A model generated the notes under the pieces. That model was given only the letters and a program-made list of their open reading frames with translations, was not told where the DNA came from and ran no database searches. Shown here piece by piece: positions 52,615 through 62,260 of a DNA stretch of 64,000 nt (the stretch's first letter is position 1; each line of letters begins with the position of its first letter). Origin of the DNA: Zymoseptoria tritici IPO323 (taxonomy: Eukaryota; Ascomycota; Dothideomycetes; Mycosphaerellales; Mycosphaerellaceae); NCBI RefSeq assembly GCF_000219625.1, contig NC_018209.1, forward strand, positions 930,001 to 994,000, read 5' to 3'. Both the position numbers and the translations under genes were made by a program.

Positions 52615-53925
52615 TTACTCCTCAAACTCCCCACCCCTCCCCAACTCCTGCGCCGTCCTCGCTCCAGCAACAGCCAAACCATCCGCAGCCGTGTTGCCCG
52701 CGTCCTTAGCATGTCCCTTGACCCACTCGAACCGCACACCCCCCGGACCACGATCCCAATATGCCTTCTTGTCCTCCGGAATCACATCCTCGCTATCTCC
52801 CATACGATGCTTATTCAGCCTTAGTCTCTCCTCCAACTGCTCTAGAACCTTCATCACCAGATCCTTGTTCTCCACCGGCTTCTTCGATGAATTGACCCAG
52901 TTATTGCGCTGCCAGTTGCGGAACCAGTCGGTCACGCAGTCGATGGAGTATTTGCTATCGCTAACGATGACGATCCTACGATCCTTCGGTGCGACTTCCA
53001 ATGCGCGTACCATGGCCATGAGCTCAGCACGTTGGTTGGTTTGTTTTGTGCCGGAGAGCGGTTCGCTGATGTTACGCTTGTCGGCTGGACCGAAGAAGAC
53101 TCCCACACCTCCCCATGCGTTCGCTTTGCCGTTGCTGAGGGAGCTGCCGTCTGTGTATATCCGGATTGGAGCGTCGCGGACTGGTCGCACGGCATCGTAG
53201 GTGACTCGCTCTCGTTCTTCTCGAGTCTTGTACCGCGCGTTGTTGATGGTGTGGTCGAGGATAATGTCCGGGTCGAACCCGTCTTCTGCGTCGGGTCGGA
53301 GCGGTGCCTCGCCAGGTTCGTATTCTCCTTGATCCAGCGGCGGTGGTGTTCCCTCATCTTTGATGCCACTCTTCTTGGCCTTCTTCGCTTTCTTCCCTCC
53401 ATCTCCAGTCTCCACGCTATTCACGACAGTGTCTGCTCCTGCATCTCCTTCCGCGACATACTGCTCTGCTTCCCACTTCGTCTTGAATCCTCGATGTTTC
53501 GGCCCTTTCCACCCTGTGATCTGGTCGAGAACCTCCTGCCATGATGTGTAGACTCCCGGCACGCGCCCAGCATGAACGCCGTACCACTTCGTCACCTTCG
53601 TCTCGCCTCCCTCAACATTCTCATTCTTGACAAACTTCTCGGCGTCGGTGAGGGATGTGAAAGATTTGAACATGGCTTTCGGGAAGCCGCGGACCTGGTC
53701 GAGGCATTCGGCCCAGCTGTGGTAGATGCCGGGTTCTTTGCCGACCCGGACGGCGTAGAATTTGGGAGCCGTCTCGCGTTTTCGTTTGACTCCTGCTGTT
53801 GGAGCCGGTGTGGGTTGTGCGGAGTTCTGAGTCGGGAGGGATTGAGCTGTGGTCGAGTGTGCTGATAGAGGATTCACCGAAGTGAAGCCATTGCTGGAGC
53901 TGTCCATGCCTGCCATGTGGACCAT
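52615..53925 (-). CDS. Ribonuclease H1 with two RNA-DNA hybrid-binding domains
   Basis: Intronless, 436 aa from the ATG at 53925 (MVHMAGMDSS). The frame is open up to 54300, but that part is translated from a GA/CT microsatellite and is leader. Two hybrid-binding (viroplasmin-like) domains: FYAVRVGKEPGIYHSWAECLDQVRGFP at about residues 55-82, and WYGVHAGRVPGVYTSWQEVLDQITGW at about 112-138 (both read in pieces). A charged linker with KKAKKAKKSG follows. The catalytic RNase H domain has the carboxylates in IYTDGSSLSNG (Asp), NQRAELMAM (Glu), VIVSDSKYS (Asp) and GNTAADGLA (Asp), plus the His of KGHAKD. It cuts the RNA strand of RNA-DNA hybrids (R-loops, primers). Two hybrid-binding domains occur in yeast Rnh1; many animal forms have one. 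Confidence 0.95.
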   Translation of the reverse strand: MVHMAGMDSSSNGFTSVNPLSAHSTTAQSLPTQNSAQPTPAPTAGVKRKRETAPKFYAVRVGKEPGIYHSWAECLDQVRGFPKAMFKSFTSLTDAEKFVKNENVEGGETKVTKWYGVHAGRVPGVYTSWQEVLDQITGWKGPKHRGFKTKWEAEQYVAEGDAGADTVVNSVETGDGGKKAKKAKKSGIKDEGTPPPLDQGEYEPGEAPLRPDAEDGFDPDIILDHTINNARYKTREERERVTYDAVRPVRDAPIRIYTDGSSLSNGKANAWGGVGVFFGPADKRNISEPLSGTKQTNQRAELMAMVRALEVAPKDRRIVIVSDSKYSIDCVTDWFRNWQRNNWVNSSKKPVENKDLVMKVLEQLEERLRLNKHRMGDSEDVIPEDKKAYWDRGPGGVRFEWVKGHAKDAGNTAADGLAVAGARTAQELGRGGEFEE

Positions 53926-54782
53926 GCTCGGTCGTAGGACGGTAAGTCTGGAATTGTCAAAGCAGAATAGAGCTTCCAATCGTTGAGTGCTTCGTAGAGG
54001 TGCTCGAGGTGAAGCTGTCGGCAGCCAAACACGTGAAAAGCTAGCGGACGCGCTTCGCAGCGCGTGTAGATGGCGGAGCGGAGATGACAGCTTGGCTGCG
54101 CAGCAAAGGTCAGGTGGGATGTCAACTCGAGCGGATTGAAAGAGAGAGAGGGAGAGAGGGAGAGAGAGAGAGAGAGAGAGCGTGAGGGAGTCGGCGGAGG
54201 GAATTGAGAGGATGAAAGAGTGGAAGGGAAACGGACAAGAAAGAGGAGGCGGACGCCGGGAACTCGAAGGGGGTCCCATCCCATCCTCCCCATTCTCCAC
54301 CCCACCTGCGGCAAGAGGAGCCAGGGTCGGGGCCTTTCTTACCTTTCAGTGTACCTTATCCACACCACCTGCCTATTGCCTCTCGATCTCCACCGACCGT
54401 AGAGCGCAGAAGACCGGGAAATGCTGTCGAGACACCTCATGCTGATGGTTGTGGAATAATTGGAAAGTCACCTGGAGGAGGGACTGAGAGATGGCAAGGT
54501 GGGATGCGGCGAGGCAGATTTCATCCCATTGTGAGTACTCGGGAGCACATAGAACTACTCGCTGGCAACGGTCTCGGCCGCTCGACCTCACCCTCTCCTG
54601 ACTCTTCTATTCGCACCATCTTCTACCCTCGTGTCTCCATCCCACGTTTCCGTGCGCGCGAGTCTCTTGACTGGTTCCGCTTACGAAAGCAGCTGCGAAT
54701 CAAGTCAGTTCAGGTGTCTCATTCATTGAGGAGTCGCAAGGGAGACGGGATGCACGCTCGCTAGTCGTTGACCGCTATCGCA
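53926..54782. promoter_or_regulatory. Divergent region, RNase H1 / DUF202-like gene
   Basis: About 860 bp. It includes the GA microsatellite (separate entry) and C-rich runs near 54280-54360. No additional gene is convincing. Confidence 0.45.
54137..54181 (+). repeat. GA-rich microsatellite, (GA)n interrupted by GGGA
   Basis: An almost pure purine run of GA dinucleotides with two GGGAGA interruptions, about 45 bp, 210-255 bp upstream of the RNase H1 start. On the RNase H1 coding strand it is a CT tract, common in fungal 5' leaders and core promoters. Confidence 0.9.
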
Positions 54783-55500
54783 ATGTTCGAGGTACGGTTC
54801 ATCTTTCTATTGTCAAGAACCTATGCCATATCTGTTGTTCTAGATCGTCCGCCCACGCTGTCAGTCCACCACTTGGAATCTACCTTATTTCGTTGCGTTT
54901 TGTGCTTGTTGACCATGTTCCGCATTTCTCTGAGGATAGAATATGGAGAACCTAGAGTGCTCACGCCACTCACAGACTCGCCATGCCCAATCTCGCTATC
55001 GTCTGCGGCTACACCGCGCTCGAAGCCTCATATTAACGCCTGAAGAGCTCGTGGAGATTCGTGCCGCACAGCGGACTTTCGAAGGCGCCTACATTCGGAC
55101 AAGTCTGGGACAGTTCAGCTTCGCCCTGGTGGTGTTGAAGATCTTTACTAGCGAATTCTACAGCATCGGTACGCTGATATCGTAGGGGTATCTTTGTTGA
55201 ACCTTTGCTGACGTGATTGCTTAGGTGCTCTCTTCGCGGTGTACGGCGCCGGTGTGCTAGGAGTCAGTGCCTTTCGACGAATGCAAGGAAATCGCCAGTT
55301 CTTTAGTGAGGTTGGAGAGGATGGCCTTAGCAGGAAGCGGTAAGTCATGCTTTTGCCAATGCACGAGAGAGTCGCCCATGATGCTGATCTGCTCGCCCAG
55401 ATTTCGTACTAGTGGTAATGTCGTGGTTGTGCTGACCAGCCTGAGCGTGGCCGCGTACATTGCCTTGCTGGTCCTGACTTTGAGACTGGACGGAGTATGA
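54783..55500 (+). CDS. Small membrane protein, DUF202-like
   Basis: Proposed exons 54783-54791 (MFE), 54940-55168, 55225-55339 and 55401-55500, 150 aa; an alternative start is the ATG at 54943, which would give 146 aa and drop the first intron. The later three exons are well supported by GT-AG sites and phases. The protein has QRTFEGAYIRTSLGQFSFALVVLKIF, which resembles the ERTFLAxxRTSL signature of DUF202 proteins, then a second hydrophobic segment (ALFAVYGAGVLGVSAF) and a third (NVVVVLTSLSVAAYIALLVLTL). Three membrane spans and the short length match that family (YidH, and the membrane part of Vtc proteins). Function is unknown; no SPX or VTC catalytic domain is attached. Confidence 0.6.
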
Positions 55501-56281
55501 GTCCTTCGGGAGAATCTGGACTCGGGAATGTCCACTACGCGAAGGGCTGGTGTAAAAGAGACCCAATCAGTCAAAGCTACGCAAATGGTCTGCCCGTGCC
55601 GGTGTCCAAACGAGATGAGATCTATCTCCATGAGTAGATACCAAGAGCAAATCTCATCGACGCGGTGCTGGCCACCTAAACGTCTCTCCGTCACGTCAAC
55701 TATAAATTGCACGAGCCTGATCCAGGAAGAAGTCTCAAGATCAACCACCCGCCTGCGCCACCGTCATCCCTCCCGCCACTCCGCCACCCCTCAACCCACC
55801 CCGCTCCCGCTCACCTTTATAACCCCTCCAAGTTGCGCCGTTCTCAAGACTTCCGCGGTTCAGAACTCGTGTCAAATGGCCCAATGGGCTAACAGCGGGA
55901 AGATGGATCGTTCAATACCCGCGGAAGCGCTGATCAAATGAAACCAGCCCTTGAAAACCATAAGCTCTCCCCTTTCTCTTCCTTTCCTTTCCTGAGCTGT
56001 TTCTTGGGTGCATGCCGGCATGTTAAATGTGTTTCTTTGTCCCCACTGGGTCTACCCCGGGGTGTTTATTTTGTTCGAGTTTTGTTTTTGCTTTTGCGGG
56101 CTTGGTTTTGCTGTCGTTGTATGGCTGATAGCTGCATCGGGGCGGATTGCTTGGCTTGATTTTTTGTTCGTCGCGATAGGACGCAGGACGATCATGGATG
56201 GCACATCGTGGGAGCGGCCGCTGTTGGGCTGAAGACAGTCTGTTATGGTCTACTATCAACATGATTTCTACTGCTCAAAAT
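55501..56281. other. Convergent intergenic region
   Basis: About 780 bp between the DUF202-like gene and the second oxidoreductase. T-rich tracts at 56055-56110 (plus) suit terminators/3' UTRs. A tRNA-like A-box/B-box pair at 55875-55920 was examined and rejected. No gene seen. Confidence 0.5.
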
Positions 56282-57528
56282 TCAGCTCCACGCCACAGTC
56301 AGCCCTTTCTCAGCCGACTCATTCGCCAGTTCAATACATCGAATCACATCCCGCGCCTCTTCCGGCTTGACAACAAGCTCCTTCTCCCCACGAATCGCAG
56401 AGACAACGTCACGATAGTAGTCCACGTACGATCCCTTCAAACTCGGCACATATCCCTCGAACCTCTTCGTACTATCATGCGTCTGAGGCCGCCCCTCGAA
56501 GTCTTTGGTAGTGCTGAGGTAGCCATGATAACTCTCCGGCTCCACACCAAACTTTGGATCGTCCGCTTTTAGACCGTTGAAGTGGTGCTCAATCTGTGGG
56601 TCTTCACCAGTCTATCCGAACAACGATGTCAGCCAACTGTTCCATTCACATCCCTTCCGCACCACTCACCTTGAAATACGTCCCCTCCGTCCCTCTCACC
56701 TCAAATTTCACCAACCTCTCCATCCCCACAGGCGCCACAGCCGTCGTCTTCACCGTAACAACCAACCCCTCCCTCTCCCCCTCATACTGCAACACAATCC
56801 AAAACGCATCGTCCGCCCCACTCTCCGTCAACAAAGACCTCTTGAACGCAGTCACGTTCTTCGGTAACCCAAACAACTGTAGCGTCTGATCGATCGAGTG
56901 GGATCCTAGACCATACAACAGTCCATCACCTGGTTTGGCGTTGCCGGTCTTGTTGGAGTGGATCCAAGGCGGGTTGTCGACGTCGTAGGTATTCGTGAAA
57001 GATGTAATTTTTCCGAAGAGGTTTTGGCGGATGAGGGAGCGGAGGGTGAGGAAGTCGGAGTCGTAGCGTCGGTTTTGGAAGCAGGTTAGGAGTTTGGAGT
57101 GTTGTTTGGAGAGGGAGATGAGGTGGTCGGCGGAGGAGGAGGTTATGGTGAAGGGCTTTTCGACGATGACTGCAAGTCCAATGAGTGTGCTGGAGTAGTA
57201 ATGTGTCTTGACGAGACTTTGGCTCACCATGTTTGCCTGATACAAGTGCCAACTCGGCGAAGTGAGCATGCGTGTCGTGCGCGGCGCAGACGACGACGAG
57301 ATCGATATCTTGATCTGCGAAGAAATCCTCGGGCGTGCGGTAATGCTTTGCTTCGGGGTAGTCCACCGTGCAATGATTCCCAGGCTCGACATTCGTCTTG
57401 TCAGCTGGAGCTTCAGCACGCTGTAGAAAAGCATGGACTTGAAGGTCTGGATTTGGGAGGATGTACGGAAGATGGAAGACTTTGGCTGAAGAGCCGTAGC
57501 CGATAACGCCGACTCTGATGGGAGGCAT
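56282..57528 (-). CDS. Gfo/Idh/MocA-family oxidoreductase
   Basis: Exons 57228-57528, 56670-57169 and 56282-56611; introns of 58 bp each; 376 aa. The Rossmann fold opens PPIRVGVIGYGSSAKVFHLPYI with GxGxxG-like GYGSSA, then DLVVVCAAHDTHAHFAELALVSGKH joined to VIVEKPFT, which holds the EKP motif. The substrate half has CFQNRRYDSDFLTLRSLI, GDGLLYGLGSHSIDQTLQLFG and KTGEDPQIEHHF. This subtype includes yeast and bacterial YdgJ/YMR315W-like NADP-dependent enzymes; the substrate is unknown. It is only a distant relative of the other family member at 16.9-18.3 kb, so it is not a local duplicate. Start: the ATG at 57528; the open frame further upstream has no ATG. Confidence 0.88.
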
Positions 57529-57829
57529 CTTTGAAGGTGATCGAGAAGAGAAAGAGAGAACAGGACTTCGGTCCGCAATAAAGATGCGAGTAGAAGGGCT
57601 CAAGGATATCTACATGCTTCTCGAGCGGAGTCGCTGCAGCGGCTTTAGGCTAATTGGCATTCAGGCCGAAAGATGGGCAAAAGACATTGGGAGAGGCAGC
57701 TGGTGCCCTGCTGTCGTCGATCTCACGCTCAGCATGTCATCAATCGCCAACGATACTCCGAGAGAAAAGCAAGACCCAGACGTTGCGTTCTGTATGCCAA
57801 ATTCGAGGTCTATAGAAACGACATCAGCA
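57529..57829. other. Short intergenic region, oxidoreductase promoter and EMC7 3' side
   Basis: 301 bp between two minus-strand genes; nothing recognisable. Confidence 0.4.
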
Positions 57830-58576
57830 TTACTTCTTCTTCGAGCTCCCACTCTCAGCAGGTTTGCCCGCCATCCAGCTCGCCATATCGAAGTTCTGCA
57901 ATTGACTCGCAACATTCGTGCCACCCCCCAGCGGCGACTTCTTCTGCAACTCCTCGAACTCCTCCTTCATCTCCGGATCCACTGCGAGCAAAAGGTCAGC
58001 ATTCATCCTGTCAATCACACACACTCCTGGCGTCACGCAAAACATACTATTGTCCATCAAATACGGCATCCCCACAATCAACACCACCGAGAACAATCCC
58101 ATCAAAATCATCGGGTTCTTGAAGAACCCCAGCAAACTAAACCCTCCCCTCTCCTGATAATACTCCTTCGGCGCACTCGGCCGCATCTGCACCGTAAGTG
58201 CTCCCTTCCCAGTCCCATAAGACGGTCCCTTGTTACTCCACTCGTTGCCGCGAAATGTCTGCCATGCTTCCACGAGTTGTGATTCTTCCCCCACGGCAGG
58301 TTGTGATACGTCGACTCGTAAAGGTACGAAGAAGAAGTCTCGGGTGTGGAGGGTGAGGAGGTAGCTCGCGGCGTCTAGATCTGTGAAGACGAATGTGTTG
58401 TCTCGTCGAATGGAAGCATCGTAGCGGACGCCGGGTGGGCCTAGGAGGACGGCGTGGGTTGAGGGGGGGAGGACGGCGGGGTTGGGGAGTTGTTGGGAGG
58501 GTGGGATGGAGATGGTGAGGTTCGCGGCGGAAGTGAGGACTGCGCAGCCTAGGAGGGCGGTGATGAGGGATCGCAT
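57830..58576 (-). CDS. EMC7: ER membrane protein complex subunit 7 (EMC7-like)
   Basis: Exons 58048-58576 and 57830-57981; the 66-bp intron (GTATGT...CTCGCAG) joins PYLMDN to MDPEMKEEFEELQKKSPL; 226 aa. Signal peptide MRSLITALLGCAVLTSAANL; then a lumenal beta-sandwich (FVFTDLDAASYLLTLHTRDFFFVPLRVDV in pieces), one membrane span (ILMGLFSVVLIVGMPYLM) and a cytosolic tail with MASWMAGKP. This is the EMC7 layout; EMC inserts tail-anchored and multi-pass proteins into the ER membrane. Yeast Sop4 is the counterpart. The intron is 3n and stop-free; retention would add 22 residues just after the membrane span. Confidence 0.9.
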   Translation of the reverse strand: MRSLITALLGCAVLTSAANLTISIPPSQQLPNPAVLPPSTHAVLLGPPGVRYDASIRRDNTFVFTDLDAASYLLTLHTRDFFFVPLRVDVSQPAVGEESQLVEAWQTFRGNEWSNKGPSYGTGKGALTVQMRPSAPKEYYQERGGFSLLGFFKNPMILMGLFSVVLIVGMPYLMDNSMFCVTPGVCVIDRMNADLLLAVDPEMKEEFEELQKKSPLGGGTNVASQLQNFDMASWMAGKPAESGSSKKK

Positions 58577-58861
58577 GGTCGGTGTGGCACAGAGTTGTTC
58601 GATGTTCGAGGACTGTCGCAAGCATCTTTGGGTTGATTGAAGTCGAGAGCTTGATGTAGTGATCCGCATCACGCTAGTGCCTGAGGCCCTTGTCGTAGCA
58701 CAACCTCATGCTGTGAACATGTCGGATCACATTAACTGGAGTTACACAAAATATATGTAAATAAAAGCCACCATCACACCGTCTTTCTCCTCTCTCTCTC
58801 TTCTTCCTCCACCTCCTCCACCTCCTCCATCTCCTGTTCCATCCCATACCACACCTCCACC
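58577..58861. promoter_or_regulatory. Divergent promoter region, EMC7 / uncharacterised gene
   Basis: 285 bp. Just upstream of the plus-strand start lies a pyrimidine tract with a CCTCCACCT 9-mer repeated about three times (58806-58835), a CT-rich core promoter type common in fungi. Confidence 0.55.
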
Positions 58862-59725
58862 ATGACCACCACAGAAAGCCGCCTCCTCTCCCTCCCCCGT
58901 GAACTCCGCGAAGAAGTCTACAAACATGCCATGACCCTCTCCTTCTCCCCACCCACCCGCGCCCTCCGCGTAATCCCACCCATCGAAACCGACCAACTCT
59001 ACAACTGGACCGATCCCCCCCGCTGGCAGCCCCTCAACCTCCTCCTCGTCTCCCACCAAGTCCGCCACGAAACTCTCAAACTCATCTCCCGCCTCGAGTC
59101 CACCAACTCCTTCCACGCCACGCTGGACATCTTCACCTCCGGCTCCGTCTACACTCCCAAATGGACGCTCGTAAACCTCGGAATCCGACCCAAGTCAAAG
59201 CTAGATCTACACGTAAACCTCACCATCGTTTCGGGCGAAGCCTTCGTCCGCAATCATCAAGACAGCTCTCCAGGCGTAGCATTCAAAACCCTCCTCAATC
59301 TCCTCAACCGCTTCATCTTCGACGGACCTACCTTCCTCGACTACAAACCAGTCCACACCATCCCCGGTCCATTCTTCATCAACACCCTCTCCGTCCACGT
59401 CGCGTTCAAAGATGACTACACGCCTGATACCTGGTCTTCGACGTGGGCTTCCGTATTTGCGAGACTGCAGGATTTGGCGCGACTCCCCGCCGCGAGGGAG
59501 TACATTGGAAGGATTGATGCGAGCACGAAGTACGTGTATGAAGGGAAGGAGACCGAGCTTGAGGCGCATTTTGATGTGGGACCGGGGAAGACAGTCGCGA
59601 ATGGTGGACGTAAGGGACGTGCTGGTGGGAAGGATAGTGCGGCGGTGTGGGCGGCTTGGGGTTTTCCGTTCGGGGAGGATTGGTTGGCGATGAACCGGCA
59701 GGGTGGCGAGCGTGGTCTACCGTGA
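58862..59725 (+). CDS. Uncharacterised protein with LPxELRxxIY-type N-terminus
   Basis: Intronless, 287 aa. I do not recognise a characterised family. Near the N-terminus LLSLPRELREEVYKHAM resembles the F-box-like/2EXR-type motif seen in many uncharacterised Pezizomycotina proteins, which is followed by LNLLLVSHQVRHETLKLI, also typical of that group. The remainder is mixed alpha/beta without signal peptide, membrane span or zinc ligands. Codon use in the first 600 bases is strongly C-ending. Real gene status is supported by length, an ATG directly after a CT-rich tract, and its motif; expression is unproven. Confidence 0.65.
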   Translation: MTTTESRLLSLPRELREEVYKHAMTLSFSPPTRALRVIPPIETDQLYNWTDPPRWQPLNLLLVSHQVRHETLKLISRLESTNSFHATLDIFTSGSVYTPKWTLVNLGIRPKSKLDLHVNLTIVSGEAFVRNHQDSSPGVAFKTLLNLLNRFIFDGPTFLDYKPVHTIPGPFFINTLSVHVAFKDDYTPDTWSSTWASVFARLQDLARLPAAREYIGRIDASTKYVYEGKETELEAHFDVGPGKTVANGGRKGRAGGKDSAAVWAAWGFPFGEDWLAMNRQGGERGLP

Positions 59726-60234
59726 TGGGTCAGGAGAAATGGCGGCTCTGCCTTATGGCCTGCAGGTGCCCCGAGTCTGTATTTGACAACGATGCGATCA
59801 CGACTGACGAAGAAGAAATGATCCCGATGATTCAATTGCGAATGTCGTTTGATGACGCCTGCTCTGAACGCTTCAATATTCCCTCCGCGAATGTTCTTCC
59901 TCGTCCCACCATCTGTACAAATTCAACGAATGCTGTTGCAGAATGCTCATTTCCACTAGGTGCTTCCTCTCTGCAAGCTTCGCTCGAGATAAAACCTCTT
60001 CTTCCCTCGCGGTTGCCCTCCTCTTATTCCGGGGAGCCTCGTAGCGCAATACTCCTCGAGTGCGTGTCAGCACATCTTCCATTGACCTTCCGTTGATGCT
60101 GGCCTCGTCGAGCATGGACGGTGCAATTTCCTCGCCTCGAATACTCTGTACACGTGGGTGTCATTTGTCTCAAGTAGTTCCGAGCTGTCGCGCGGACGAG
60201 CTGATGCTGTTTATATTGCAGAATCGTCCTGGCT
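59726..60234. other. Convergent intergenic region
   Basis: 509 bp between facing 3' ends of the uncharacterised gene and the cyclin gene. Short frames only (59647-60096 and others). No repeat or motif recognised. Confidence 0.45.
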
Positions 60235-61485
60235 TCAAGTCGGTCCATCCGTCATCGTGGTATCCTCATCTTGCTTGTACTTTACGCTCTCTGCACGTTT
60301 GCTCGCATCCAGCTCATTCGAACTCAGACTGCTGCTGTCCGATCCAGAACCACCCGACTCCTCGAGAATGTATCCTTCGGCTCGTTCCACCAAACTTGCA
60401 TAGTATTCTTCCAGCACTTCCGGTTTTGGCACAATCTTATAGTCCACCCGTTGTAGCAGTTCCAATTCCAGCGTCGCCAGTTCGGTCACTGGTATTCCTC
60501 CTATTCGAGCGTACGTCGGGTTCGTCCAGAAGGAATCGCTCAGACCTTTGGCGGCGACAGTCGCGGCTGCGATGAGGAACCGATGTACTGTGAGACTGTT
60601 TACGGTGAAGGCCGGGTATTCGGTGCACAGCTTGTCGATGTAGTAGACCATGCTGAGCATAATGGGAGGAGAGAGCGTCGCGTGTTGGATCAATCGCTGC
60701 AGGTAGTCGGAAACACTGATGCCAGGTGGAGCTCGAGAGTGGAACCTCGTAAGCCGACCATCGCGCAACGGAATCTGGTCGTTGATCCGAATGAGCTCCA
60801 TGAGCATGTTGGCGATCAACACACCCAGATCCTTGGGATTGCATGTCTCGTACTTCAACGGCATGACCTTGAGCGAGCCAGGCTCCGGCCGAGCTTTCTT
60901 TGGTGCAGCAGAATGTCCATGCGTGGAACGCGCCTCTTTCAGTTCGGGTGCTGAGGAAGGAATACCGCTAGCGGATGCTGACTGATGCGCAGGGTTGTCC
61001 CGTGGGTTGGGTTCTCCAGGTACATTTTTCTGTGCGCCAGATGACGCGCTCGTGCCGCTCATGGGCTCGTGAGACGAGTCTGAGGCTGACGACGACGACG
61101 AGATGACTTCCTTGCGCTTCCGCGTTCTCACCACCGCGCCCGGAGGCTGTCCCGTGCCGAGAGCCAGTTTGGACCCAGCGGTGGGAGGAAAGCCGTCCGG
61201 GCTGTATTGTGTGCCGGCATCCACGTATCCTGCTAGATTTGCGACGGGTGCTGTTTCGACGTCGGCGGAGACTGTAGGTGGATTGAGCTTCGGTTGCGGT
61301 GCAGTAGGCGAAGCGATCGGTGCATTGAAGGCTCGCCTGGGAGAGCTAGCGGAGAGACGGTGCGGATCGGTCAATGCGGGGTTGGTTCGGTGGGCGGAGG
61401 TCGCGTAGGAAGAGGTGGGTCGAGGAGAGCGGGTGTAGGGGCGTGGCGAGCCAGCGGGCGAAGGTGAGGAGGTCAGGGCGGACAT
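60235..61485 (-). CDS. PHO80: Pho80/PREG-type cyclin (phosphate-signalling CDK partner)
   Basis: Intronless, 416 aa. Residues 1-205 are Ser/Pro/Thr-rich and disordered, with SP sites. The cyclin box is at about 215-365: VLIANMLMELIRINDQIPL, LTRFHSRAPPGISVSDYLQRL, SPPIMLSMVYYIDKLC, HRFLIAAATVAAKGLSD and ELATLELELLQRVDYKIVP. The FHSRxPPxISVxDYLxRL block is characteristic of Pho80 and Neurospora PREG. With the Pho85/PGOV kinase it phosphorylates the Pho4/NUC-1 activator when phosphate is plentiful, keeping the phosphate genes off. Other Pho85 cyclins (Pcl6/7 type) share much of the box, so assignment to Pho80 is likely rather than certain. A CACGTG, the Pho4/NUC-1 core, lies about 300 bp upstream (61787-61792). 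Confidence 0.85.
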   Translation of the reverse strand: MSALTSSPSPAGSPRPYTRSPRPTSSYATSAHRTNPALTDPHRLSASSPRRAFNAPIASPTAPQPKLNPPTVSADVETAPVANLAGYVDAGTQYSPDGFPPTAGSKLALGTGQPPGAVVRTRKRKEVISSSSSASDSSHEPMSGTSASSGAQKNVPGEPNPRDNPAHQSASASGIPSSAPELKEARSTHGHSAAPKKARPEPGSLKVMPLKYETCNPKDLGVLIANMLMELIRINDQIPLRDGRLTRFHSRAPPGISVSDYLQRLIQHATLSPPIMLSMVYYIDKLCTEYPAFTVNSLTVHRFLIAAATVAAKGLSDSFWTNPTYARIGGIPVTELATLELELLQRVDYKIVPKPEVLEEYYASLVERAEGYILEESGGSGSDSSSLSSNELDASKRAESVKYKQDEDTTMTDGPT

Positions 61486-62260
61486 CTAGTAGGTGAGGAT
61501 CGAACGCTGGCGAAAGGAACCAGGGTAAGGGCGCCGCTCATTGTCGGAAGCAGGATCCGCGGGGGAGGAGCGGGTGGATAACGTTGGGTGATATGATCGC
61601 GAAATGTCTCTTTTCAGGACAGTCTAGTAGGACGTGTCGTATAGGAGTGCCGTGGTGGAGCGATATGGCTCCTGGACAGGGAGCGGGGGAGTGTCGGGTG
61701 AGGGTGGACTGGAAGCAGAAAACGACACCGGCGAGACGTCAAGTTCAGTACCTATCTCCGCAGCCACTAGAGCGCCACTTTCTTAGCACGTGCGAACTTG
61801 AGCCATGTTGCGATTGGAAGGCTAGACCGATGAGGAAGTAAGCGGCGGATGATAATGTCTCGGACGATATGTCGATATAAGTGAAGACAGGAGTGAGATA
61901 TAACACATCCTCTATAAGACTGTCATGTTGTCTGAATATTCGTAGTGATCCAGGCACAGGTTACATCCATCATCAGAGAGCAACCTAAGCGTTTGGCGTC
62001 CATTTGTGTGGAAGCAATGCCCCGCTTTCATCATCGTCAAGTTGTCAACCTCAGGCACGCAAGCAATCATCCCTACCAGATTCTAGATCGACCATAGCTT
62101 CCTCCCGTCCTTACTGCTACCACCACTTTCGATAAATTCCTCCCCAATTGCTTTCTACTCCGAATACCTTCATCAGCACTCCAGCAAGACTACAGAATCA
62201 TTCACACATTGCATGACAGCCATCACTTCAGGAATCCCGGCGCCTTAGGCGGAAGCGAAA
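61486..62260. promoter_or_regulatory. Divergent promoter region, PHO80-like / Vid28-like genes
   Basis: 775 bp between the two starts. Contains CACGTG at 61787-61792. No coding frame convincing. Confidence 0.45.

Noticed and set aside
53926..54300. 125-residue N-terminal extension of RNase H1.
   Set aside because: Translated largely from a CT/GA microsatellite (runs of Ser-Leu) and lacking targeting features; treated as 5' leader.
55870..55930. tRNA-like stretch: TGGCCCAATGG (A-box-like) and GTTCAATACC (B-box-like) at plausible spacing.
   Set aside because: D-stem, T-stem and acceptor stem do not pair (only two D-stem pairs, mismatched T-stem), so no cloverleaf forms.
16888..57528. Possible local duplication of the two Gfo/Idh/MocA oxidoreductase genes.
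   Set aside because: They share only the fold and the EKP motif; intron positions and the rest of the sequence differ, so they are separate subfamilies.
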